Shown here: positions 1 through 6,006 of the stretch, one piece after another | Layout: each line of letters starts with the position of its first letter | Position numbering within the stretch: the stretch's first letter is position 1 | Assembly: GCA_934255105.1 (NCBI GenBank) | Contig: CAKQNH010000162.1 | Location: 1 to 8,442 of the forward strand | Source of the DNA: an uncultured Pirellulaceae bacterium | GTDB lineage: Bacteria; Planctomycetota; Planctomycetia; Pirellulales; Pirellulaceae | Direction: 5' to 3' | DNA: 8,442 nt | Made by a program: the position numbers and the translations under genes | The notes under the pieces: model-generated | Seen by the model: the letters and a program-made list of their open reading frames with translations, nothing else | Database searches by the model: none | Told to the model about the DNA's origin: nothing

Positions 1-77
1 GCCTGCGCGGTAGCGCGGTGGATGCACTACGCGGTAGAGCGTCCCGCTACCCCATGGATGGGACCGCATCAAGGTAA
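1..77 (+). CDS. Possible C-terminal tail of an upstream gene (partial)
   Basis: The reading frame with codons starting at position 3 is open from the left edge and ends at TAA 75-77, five bases before the TTG start of the next gene. Its visible part reads LRGSAVDALRGRASRYPMDG followed by TASR and stop. The 24-bp spaced copies at 3-17 and 27-41 (13 of 15 bases alike) give an eight-residue repeat, LRGSAVDA then LRGRASRY. The neat spacing to the next start suggests an operon partner. The piece is too short to identify. A second frame (1-105) is also open, so the choice rests on spacing alone. Confidence 0.3.
   Translation, partial: LRGSAVDALRGRASRYPMDGTASR
71..74 (+). promoter_or_regulatory. 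Ribosome binding site supporting a TTG start
   Basis: AAGG at 71-74 lies eight bases before TTG 83-85. An in-frame TAG at 35-37 closes the frame upstream and no ATG or GTG lies in between, so this weak Shine-Dalgarno sequence is the main support for TTG as the start. Confidence 0.45.
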
Positions 78-82
78 CGGAT

Positions 83-3000
83 TTGCCTCGCACAGGCCAA
101 CATGATCTGCCCGACAACTTGCATCCTCACAATGCGAGCCTAGGGAGCGATTGCGCGTCGCCTGGGCGACTCGGTCGCCGGGAGGCTGCGAGGCTCGCCC
201 AGCAAACTTCCAAACCATCAGTTAAAAAACCTGCCAAGCGGCGCGAGAGCCATGTGCCGGTGTTGCTGCTGATCGTCGCGCTCGCCTCGCTGGCCACATT
301 GCTGTGGTATCGCGCATTCCTCGGGCAATACAATAGCGGCTTGCATAGTTCGGTCGCCGAAAAACTCGCTAAGATCTTTCCAGATTCGATCATCCAAATC
401 GGCAGCGTTTCGAGCGACGGCGCCGACAAAATCATTATCAATAATCTACGTCTGGGGGCGACTGCCGCGCATCCCAAGCGGCCTATTGTCAGCGTCCATC
501 GAGCGGTGATGCATGGCGATTTGGACATTGCTCACTGGATACAAAAGACCACGCGAGTAACGCATATCGATCTGCATGGCGTGCGCGTCGACGTATGGCG
601 CAGCGATTCAGGGTTGTGGTCGATTCAGGCTCTACAACCGCATCCCGATCCCGAGATGCCGTCACCGAGCATCGATTTTCAGGATGCGACGGTGCGAGTT
701 TTCAGCGACGCTGGGCCGACCGCCAATGTGTTGTCCTTCACTGATCTCCACGGACGCTTGGCTCCCTTGGCAGTGAACAGTTCTCCTCTCCCAGCGACAA
801 TTGTTGTAGCTGCCAGCAGCCTATCTAGCGACAGTCTGTCTAGCGGCAGTGGATCTAGCCACAGTGCAACCACCGTCGGTATCCCCGTCTCCAAGCCGCC
901 CCTGGCAGTCCAGCTATCCTGTCGCAGTACGGGTTTGCTGAAGCATCTTGAACTGACGGGGACCGTCGATCTAGAGCGGCAGACATGGAACGCCAGCGGT
1001 TCGGTGGAGAACCTCAACTTTTCACCCAAACTACTGGATGCCATGCCGGCGGAATTGTCGCAGTATTTCTCTCAACTAGCTGGACTGGAGTGTCTGGCGT
1101 CGAGTCGCTTTCGCGTGGCGCGGACAGAAGAGCAGGGAGTCTCCTTTGAAGTGCAGGGGAGAATTTCATCAGGCCGACTGCGCGATCCGCGCTTGCCATA
1201 TCCTCTGGACAAACTCAACGCCGATTTCTTCTGCAAGAACCAGATTCTCCAGTTGCGTTCGATGCGTGCGTCCAGCGGCGATGCCACATTGGAGCTGAAC
1301 TCAGACATTATGGGTTTTGGACGCGACGTGCCCATGGTCATTCACGCCACAGCCAATAACTTAGAGATCGACAGCCGACTGCGGGAATCGCTGCCCAGCG
1401 GGCTGCGGCAGCAGTGGGATCGACTGCATCCGACCGGTCGTGTGGATGGCGACATCCAGCTCACTTATGACGGCCAGAAGTGGGCCACGGTCGCTTCTCT
1501 ATATTGCAAGGAAGTGTCCCTCAAGCTTTGGTTGTTTCCTTACCCTGTGAGTGGAATCAAAGGCAAGATTCGCTATCAGGACGGCACCCTCAGCACCGAA
1601 GGTCTGAACGGAGTAGCCGGTGGCCAAGCGGTCTCGAGCGGCTTCAGCCTGTCGCGACAAGGCGACCAATGGTTCGGGCGACTCAATCTGCAATCGGCCG
1701 GAGCTCTGCCTATCGATGAAGCGCTGCTGTCCGCGCTGACGCCCGAAGGCCATGAGACCACAGGCGTGGAGAGATTCGTGCGCTCGCTGCACCCGCGAGG
1801 CGGCGTGCAAGTCAACCATGCGACGTTCGAACGGGAGCTGCCAGAAACTACGACTTGGAACCGCAACGTTGACCTACAGATCGTCAATGGGAGCATCAAG
1901 TACGATCACTTCCGCTATCCCATCCACGACATCCAAGGACGCATCGCTGGACAAGACGATCACTGGTGGTTGCATCAATTCGAGGGCCGCAACGACAGCG
2001 GGGAGATCTTGTGTTCGGGCAATTGGCAACATTTAAGTGAAACCGAGATCCCTTTTGATCTGCGATTTCAAGCGACCATGGTGCCGATTGAAGAGGAGCT
2101 CCGCCGCGCGCTGCCCAAAGAGGTACAGTATGTGTGGGATGAGTTGCAGCCCTCCGGCTCGATCGACCGCGTGGAAGTGCAACTCAGCCAGCGACCTGGC
2201 CAACCGTTGGCGACCCGCGTGGCAATTGAAGAGCGCAGCGAATCGAATCAGCAGGCGGGACGAGCCCTGCGGTTTCAACCTCGCAACTTTCCGTTATGGC
2301 TTTCGGATATCGACTGTAGCATCCAGTACGAACCGGGGCGTGTGATGATCCATCAAGCATCGGGAGTTAACGGCGATAGTCGGCTGGCCATCCAAGGGGT
2401 GTGCCAGCCGCAGGCCGATGGTCGCTGGTTGGCTGACATTCGCTGGCTGCCTCGAACTCGCATGGTGGTCGATGGGCAATTGTTGCGGGCACTCCCCAAA
2501 TCGATTCGCGACTCGCTGGTGCGCATCGACTTCCGTGGACCTGTCGGCGTGCTGGGTAGCAGTCAGGTGTTGTTCGCCAATGAAGCAGACGAGACCGTCG
2601 ATACCGCCTGGGACTGTCAACTGGACATTGAGAATGGACAGTTTGGCGAAGGCAAAGAGATCGGTGGCATGCGTGGCACGCTGCTTACTGTCGGCTCCAG
2701 CGATGGCAGCAATCTGCAAGCCCATGGCACGGTCGAAATGGATGCGCTAAACGTCTACGGCGTGCCGCTAACTCGACTGACTGGCCCTTATTCAATTGTT
2801 GATAACAAACTCCATTTTGGCTCGGAAGTCGTCGACGCACATTCGGGCGAGCAAGCGACACCGATGACCGCCGACGCACTAACGGGCAGACTTACACTTG
2901 CGGGCGTGGGGCTTTTGCACGATGGTAAATTGATTTTGCGAGCCGACCTGCAGGACGCCGAACTCAGCGGACTGCTGCGCGACGTGGGCGTAGAGAAGGC

Positions 3001-3502
3001 GAGCACGCAGGCCCGCTGCCAAGCCCATTTGAATTTCAGCGGTATCCCCTGGAACACTCAAACCTGGAACGGAGACGGCGAAGTGCATTTGACCGATGCG
3101 CGGCTGTTCCAACTTCCGTTCATGATGCGACTGTTGGGGACCGCCTCGATCAACGCCGACGATGATTCGGCCTTTCAGACTGCCGACATCAAATTCGATA
3201 TCGACGGCGACAAGATCCCGCTGCGGATTGAGTGCGAAGGGGAAGTGTTGAGATTGCGCGGCGAAGGCTGGACGAATCTGCGTCGCGAGATCGACTTGGA
3301 TTTGTACAGCTACATCGGACGGCGACCGATCTATAGCGTGATCTCACCACTGCTTGCCGAATCGCGGTACGCGACGTTCATGCTGATCGAGGTGGACGGC
3401 ACGCTTGATAACCCGAACATGCAGCGCCGACCTTTCCCACAGATCGAAGCCACGCTGCAGCAGATCTTCCCCGAAGTCACAACCGCGAATGGGCGCAGAT
3501 AA
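83..3502 (+). CDS. AsmA/TamB-like repeat protein of the cell envelope
   Basis: This 1139-residue protein has a basic N-terminal segment (about residues 43-56), one hydrophobic membrane span (about 58-77, VPVLLLIVALASLATLLW) and a long beta-rich remainder, which should sit outside the cytoplasm. The C-terminal stretch (about 1000-1115: DARLFQLPFMMRLLG, then a DIKFDIDGDKIPLRIECEGE block and a G-x-G-W-x-N-L turn) resembles the AsmA-like C-terminal family (AsmA_2/DUF3971). Five modules begin near residues 317, 433, 548, 673 and 800 with a shared phrase of the type LLxALPxxLxxxWxxLxPxGxV, each followed about 55-65 residues later by YPLxxIxG-like strands (371, 487, 611, 736; a related one at 893). 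AsmA, YhdP and TamB belong to repeating beta-groove proteins that link the two membranes and are implicated in lipid transport; that role here is inference. A Ser-rich linker spans 244-260. The start is uncertain: TTG 83 is first in frame, but GTG codons just before the membrane span (residues 57 and 59) are alternatives. Confidence 0.82.
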   Translation: MPRTGQHDLPDNLHPHNASLGSDCASPGRLGRREAARLAQQTSKPSVKKPAKRRESHVPVLLLIVALASLATLLWYRAFLGQYNSGLHSSVAEKLAKIFPDSIIQIGSVSSDGADKIIINNLRLGATAAHPKRPIVSVHRAVMHGDLDIAHWIQKTTRVTHIDLHGVRVDVWRSDSGLWSIQALQPHPDPEMPSPSIDFQDATVRVFSDAGPTANVLSFTDLHGRLAPLAVNSSPLPATIVVAASSLSSDSLSSGSGSSHSATTVGIPVSKPPLAVQLSCRSTGLLKHLELTGTVDLERQTWNASGSVENLNFSPKLLDAMPAELSQYFSQLAGLECLASSRFRVARTEEQGVSFEVQGRISSGRLRDPRLPYPLDKLNADFFCKNQILQLRSMRASSGDATLELNSDIMGFGRDVPMVIHATANNLEIDSRLRESLPSGLRQQWDRLHPTGRVDGDIQLTYDGQKWATVASLYCKEVSLKLWLFPYPVSGIKGKIRYQDGTLSTEGLNGVAGGQAVSSGFSLSRQGDQWFGRLNLQSAGALPIDEALLSALTPEGHETTGVERFVRSLHPRGGVQVNHATFERELPETTTWNRNVDLQIVNGSIKYDHFRYPIHDIQGRIAGQDDHWWLHQFEGRNDSGEILCSGNWQHLSETEIPFDLRFQATMVPIEEELRRALPKEVQYVWDELQPSGSIDRVEVQLSQRPGQPLATRVAIEERSESNQQAGRALRFQPRNFPLWLSDIDCSIQYEPGRVMIHQASGVNGDSRLAIQGVCQPQADGRWLADIRWLPRTRMVVDGQLLRALPKSIRDSLVRIDFRGPVGVLGSSQVLFANEADETVDTAWDCQLDIENGQFGEGKEIGGMRGTLLTVGSSDGSNLQAHGTVEMDALNVYGVPLTRLTGPYSIVDNKLHFGSEVVDAHSGEQATPMTADALTGRLTLAGVGLLHDGKLILRADLQDAELSGLLRDVGVEKASTQARCQAHLNFSGIPWNTQTWNGDGEVHLTDARLFQLPFMMRLLGTASINADDDSAFQTADIKFDIDGDKIPLRIECEGEVLRLRGEGWTNLRREIDLDLYSYIGRRPIYSVISPLLAESRYATFMLIEVDGTLDNPNMQRRPFPQIEATLQQIFPEVTTANGRR
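821..865 (+). repeat. Three tandem 15-bp units inside the AsmA-like gene
   Basis: Units at 821-835, 836-850 and 851-865 share the pattern (C/G)TxTCTAGCxxCAGT, with the third starting GGA, and encode LSSDS, LSSGS and GSSHS. They form a Ser-rich flexible linker between the N-terminal part and the first full module. Being a multiple of three, copy number could change without breaking the frame. Confidence 0.85.
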
Positions 3503-3512
3503 ACGGGAATAC

Positions 3513-3622
3513 GAATGGGGACAATCATCTGGATTCAAACGATTGGGGACAATCGTTCTACGATTTAAACGATTGGGGACAATCGTTTTACGATTTAAAA
3601 GATTGGGGACAATCGTTCTACG
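3513..3622 (+). repeat. Tandem array of a 30-bp hairpin-forming repeat (about 3.7 copies)
   Basis: The units are 3513-3540 (28 bp, diverged), 3541-3570, 3571-3600 and a partial copy 3601-3622. The 5' part of each unit is GATTGGGGACAATC (GAATGGGGACAATC in the first), and the unit ends GATTTAAAC or close to it. In copies 2 and 3 each unit can fold two ways. One is AACGATTG-GGGA-CAATCGTT, with a GNRA-type loop and 8-9 bp of stem (3538-3557 and 3567-3588). The other is AATCG-TTYTA-CGATT (3551-3565, 3581-3595). The two use the same AATCG and are mutually exclusive. The array begins about ten bases after the stop of the AsmA-like gene and ends where the 15-bp direct repeat of the next element starts. 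It may act in 3' end formation, but there is no long U-run. Confidence 0.88.
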
Positions 3623-3636
3623 TCAGTTTTACTGAT
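3622..3636 (+). repeat. 15-bp direct repeat, left copy
   Basis: GTCAGTTTTACTGAT matches 3819-3833 exactly, and identity stops abruptly at both ends. The core TCAGT-TTT-ACTGA is itself a small hairpin. The copy borders the left inverted arm of the MITE-like element and could be a target-site duplication. Confidence 0.85.
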
Positions 3637-3818
3637 ACTTCTCGCTGAACGCCACCATATTCGTCGAGCTAAATCAGCAGCACGCTCACCTTTGCTTGCA
3701 TTTTCGCACTCGTACTCAGCCGTAGGCGGTACTCGTACTCCTACTCGATGCCCCATGCGAATCGAGTACGAGTACGAGTACGAAAAAACGAGACTGTCGG
3801 TGGTGTTCAGCGAGAACT
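3637..3818. mobile_element. MITE-like element with terminal inverted repeats (putative)
   Basis: The 182-bp segment starts with ACTTCTCGCTGAACGCCACC (3637-3656). It ends with GGTGGTGTTCAGCGAGAACT (3799-3818), which matches the reverse complement of the left arm at 18 of 20 positions. Exact 15-bp direct repeats abut both ends. It encodes no protein of its own. The interior holds a second, GAGTAC-rich palindrome. Short size, terminal inverted repeats and flanking direct repeats are the form of a miniature inverted-repeat transposable element. Against this, 15 bp is long for a target duplication and the flank is itself palindromic, so it may instead be a dispersed REP/BIME-like element or a bidirectional transcript end. 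Confidence 0.42.
3701..3786. repeat. Nested GAGTAC-rich inverted repeats
   Basis: The inner arms 3729-3749 and 3761-3781 are complementary at 20 of 21 positions around an 11-base loop (3750-3760). Outer arms 3701-3717 and 3770-3786 match at 16 of 17. The right-hand parts of both share the GAGTACGAGTAC stretch, so the two pairings compete. The right arm is three GAGTAC hexamers in a row. The flanks are TTTT on the left and AAAAAA on the right, opposite to a bidirectional intrinsic terminator. Confidence 0.85.
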
Positions 3819-3833
3819 GTCAGTTTTACTGAT
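3819..3833 (+). repeat. 15-bp direct repeat, right copy
   Basis: This exact copy of 3622-3636 directly abuts the stop codon (TAG, 3834-3836 on the minus strand) of the phosphatase gene. Read on the minus strand it puts the hairpin TCAGT-AAA-ACTGA right after the stop, where a transcript-end structure would be expected, so this may be the original site that was duplicated. Confidence 0.85.
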
Positions 3834-4316
3834 CTATTTCCCTGCGGGCTCTACCAACGTCTCTAAGATTTTTGGACAAGCCGCTTCGAGCATGTCGAGC
3901 ACGGTGAAAAAGCCAGCCTCTTCACCCAAATACGGATCGGGGACCTCGCGGGGCCAGTTCGGTTCGAGATAGTCGCTCAGCAAGTGCACGCTCCCTGCGC
4001 TGGCTTCGGTATAGGTCCGCAGCTCTTTCAAGTTGGCTCGATCCATGGCAATAACCAAATCGAATTCGGTAAAATCGCTGGGGTGAACCATTCTCGCTCG
4101 ACTGGTCAAATCGAAACCTCGGCTAGTGGCGGCAGCCCGCATTCGGCGATCGGCCGGTTCGCCGATGTGGTAGCTACTGGTCCCCGCCGAATCGACTTCG
4201 ATCTGGTCGCTTAAACCCTGCTGGTCTACCAACTTTTGCAGGACGCCCTCGGCGGCTGGGCTGCGGCAAATGTTTCCTAGACAGACGAATAATACGCGTC
4301 GCTTGCGCTTCGACAT
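3834..4316 (-). CDS. Low-molecular-weight protein-tyrosine phosphatase
   Basis: This 160-residue cytosolic enzyme hydrolyses phosphotyrosine in proteins through a phospho-cysteine intermediate. The P-loop CLGNICRS (residues 12-19) supplies the nucleophile Cys12 and the phosphate-binding Arg18. The general-acid loop is VPDPYLG, with Asp127. SAGTSSYHIGEPADRRM (about 43-59) is the usual conserved segment. Length is normal for the family. ATG 4316 is chosen: it sits four bases after the stop of the Fae-like gene, with GAAGGAAAG upstream inside that gene. A TTG at 4337 would add seven residues and overlap the upstream gene. In bacteria such enzymes often act on tyrosine kinases of polysaccharide synthesis; none is visible here, so the substrate is unknown. 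The related arsenate reductases share the P-loop, but the DPYxG loop and context favour a phosphatase. It is the last gene of the nagB cluster. Confidence 0.93.
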   Translation of the reverse strand: MSKRKRRVLFVCLGNICRSPAAEGVLQKLVDQQGLSDQIEVDSAGTSSYHIGEPADRRMRAAATSRGFDLTSRARMVHPSDFTEFDLVIAMDRANLKELRTYTEASAGSVHLLSDYLEPNWPREVPDPYLGEEAGFFTVLDMLEAACPKILETLVEPAGK

Positions 4317-4320
4317 TAAC

Positions 4321-5031
4321 TTACAACTTTCCTTCAATAGCCAGTTGGTGGAAGAAGTGCGGTGTGGTGGCTTGATTGGCTAGCAACCAGTCGATGGTCG
4401 GCTCGTCATTCATTGCCTTGGCGATGGCTCGCGTGGTCGCTTGCCGATTGGTTTGAAACAGTACTTCAGGATCGTAATCAACCTCGACGATCGAGGGATC
4501 CAGCCACACCGAACAGATGATGCCGAGCTCGTTGGCCAACTCTTTCGGAATGTGACCTTCGCGAACTGCATCAAGCACGCCATGGGCGATGGCTGCTTGC
4601 ACTGTCCCCATCAAAATGTTGGTGTACTTCTCATTGTTGACAGTGACCTTGCTCACCATCACCGTAACTGGCCGCACTTGGACGTCACAATTGAGAAGGG
4701 CAAAAACTTTAGAATGTCCTTTGGCTTGATTGCCCATCATGTTCGCGATGGCATAGCCGACGGGCCCTGAGAGTTGCCCAATCACAACTTCCGGCTCAGC
4801 GGCCGACCAAGGCGCATCGGCCTCAACTAGAGCTTCACCCGTCTTCAAAATGATTGGCTGCCGCAGTTTGTTGCCGCTTGAAGTCTTCTTGCCTGCCAAT
4901 TTGCGAGACTCGCTTTTCTTTGCGGTCGGCGAACTTTTCTTGGTCACTTTGACCTGCTTGCCCAGGGCACTACTTTTTTTGATAGGCTTGGCGGATGCCT
5001 TGGTTGCTCTAATTGCCTTCTTTTTGGCCAC
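4321..5031 (-). CDS. Formaldehyde-activating enzyme (Fae) homologue with a basic N-terminal tail
   Basis: Residues 60-215 of this 236-residue protein match the Fae family: GEALV (65-69), VVIG then GPVG (82-92), a PVTVMVSKVTVNN block (121-133), MGTVQAAIAHGVLDAVREG (141-159), and TNRQATTRAIAKAMN near the end. Fae condenses formaldehyde with tetrahydromethanopterin. By recalled alignment with Methylorubrum extorquens Fae, positions corresponding to pterin-binding Lys, Thr and Gln are kept (Lys128, Thr130, Gln145), but the catalytic His of the HxD motif is Glu79 and the Asp is Glu81. Residues 1-57 form a tail with 20 Lys/Arg and one acidic residue, rich in Ala and Ser, like histone H1 tails. GTG 5031 is the only common start after the in-frame upstream TGA, preceded by a weak GCGAGAG. 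It lies 41 bp after nagA and 4 bp before the phosphatase gene. Family membership is firm; catalytic activity is doubtful. Confidence 0.85.
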   Translation of the reverse strand: MAKKKAIRATKASAKPIKKSSALGKQVKVTKKSSPTAKKSESRKLAGKKTSSGNKLRQPIILKTGEALVEADAPWSAAEPEVVIGQLSGPVGYAIANMMGNQAKGHSKVFALLNCDVQVRPVTVMVSKVTVNNEKYTNILMGTVQAAIAHGVLDAVREGHIPKELANELGIICSVWLDPSIVEVDYDPEVLFQTNRQATTRAIAKAMNDEPTIDWLLANQATTPHFFHQLAIEGKL

Positions 5032-5072
5032 GATGCTCTCGCTGGGGTCTGGGGGATTTAGTGTAAGGTGCG

Positions 5073-6006
5073 CTATTCACCAGCCAGGCTCAACCACTCG
5101 GCGGGATTGAGTTGGAGGAGTTGCTGCCGCTGGCTCAGAGACAAGCCCAGCGTCTGGCTGAGCCAGTGGTCTGCGTCGCGCATGGTGGATGCCGAGCCGA
5201 CAAAGTGCTGGCCGCCAGGCTCTCGGGCCGCGCGATCGGCACCGATGGTCACTTGGCGTGAACCTAGTTGGTAAGTCCCAGGCCCCAGGCCAGCCGCGCT
5301 AATCGCGTCGGAGACCACCGCTAGACGCTCGCTCGGAACCCACTGCAGCAGGTTGCGAAAAAGAGTCTCGGGCACATGGAAGCCATCAGCGATCAACGTG
5401 TAGCGCAGGCGGTCGGCGCGGCGCAGAGCGCGATAGATAATGTTGTCATGGCGATCCATCTCGCGTGGGCAACCATTGCCCAAGTGAGTGAACAGCGACA
5501 GCCCGGCGGAGATACAACAATCTAGTTCGTCTAGTGAGGCGTCGGTATGCCCGGCAGCGACGACAATGCCGCGTTCGACACAGTACTGCGTCATCCGCCC
5601 GTCAATGTCTACCTCAGGTGCGAGCGTCAGCAGCCGCACAAGGCCTTTTCCCGCATCGATCAACTCGACCAACAACGATAGGTCCTGAGACCGCGCGTAG
5701 TCGATCGGATGCGCACCGATATAGCCTGGGCGGGGAGATAGGAATGGACCCTCGATGTGCAATCCACGGAACACACCGCCCACTTCTGGGTTCTCGGCGA
5801 TGGCCCGCTGCAGGTTGGTGATGCAGGCCACCATGACCGATGGTGGGGAGTGCAGCGGCTACTGAGTCCTTGCGCATCGCCGTCGCGGCCTTGGCAATCG
5901 CCGCGGGGGCAATCTGCGGGTCATTAAAGTCAACGCCGACATAGCCGTTGACTTGGAGGTCGACGCTGCCCGCCACCCAGGATATGGAGTTCGACGAGTC
6001 GCTCAT
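5073..6006 (-). pseudogene. nagA: N-acetylglucosamine-6-phosphate deacetylase, split by a frameshift
   Basis: The intact enzyme removes acetate from GlcNAc-6-phosphate to give glucosamine-6-phosphate, the substrate of NagB. The N-terminal part, from ATG 6006, reads VDLQVNGYVGVDFND and runs to ALPTI near 5840. The rest (MVACITNLQR onward, from 5834) is in another frame. Counting from 5834, the C-terminal part has all expected metal and active-site positions: HIEGP (Glu28), GHTDA (His96), FTHLGN (His117), DGFHV (His153) and SDAISAAG (Asp176). Only four bases separate ATC (PTI) from ATG (MVA), where E. coli NagA has about seven residues, so a deletion near 17 bp fits better than a one-base slip. 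The C-frame has TAG just upstream (about 5861) and no ribosome site at 5834. The protein would be about 310 residues and, unusually, lacks the first beta-sandwich segment. The start overlaps the nagB stop (ATGA). A sequencing error is possible. Confidence 0.85.

Noticed and set aside
3513..3622. CRISPR array
   Set aside because: The units are directly tandem with no variable spacers, and no cas genes are present.
3405..3635. 76-residue plus-strand frame with FKRLGTIVLR repeated three times
   Set aside because: The amino-acid repeat only reflects the 30-bp DNA array (30 is a multiple of three); the frame starts inside the AsmA-like gene and has no ribosome site.
3701..3786. Bidirectional intrinsic terminator
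   Set aside because: The T-run is on the left and the A-run on the right, the reverse of what either strand would need after the stem.
3748..3972. 74-residue plus-strand frame beginning MPHANRVRVRVRK
   Set aside because: The RVRVR run comes from the GAGTAC palindrome and the rest is antisense to the phosphatase gene.
4317..4337. TTG 4337 as the phosphatase start
   Set aside because: It would overlap the upstream gene and add MKESCKL, which lies outside the family; ATG 4316 fits the usual N-terminus.
5834..5861. Programmed ribosomal frameshift joining the two nagA halves
   Set aside because: A CTC-CCC slip would join the frames but leave the loop about six residues short, and no stimulatory structure is evident.
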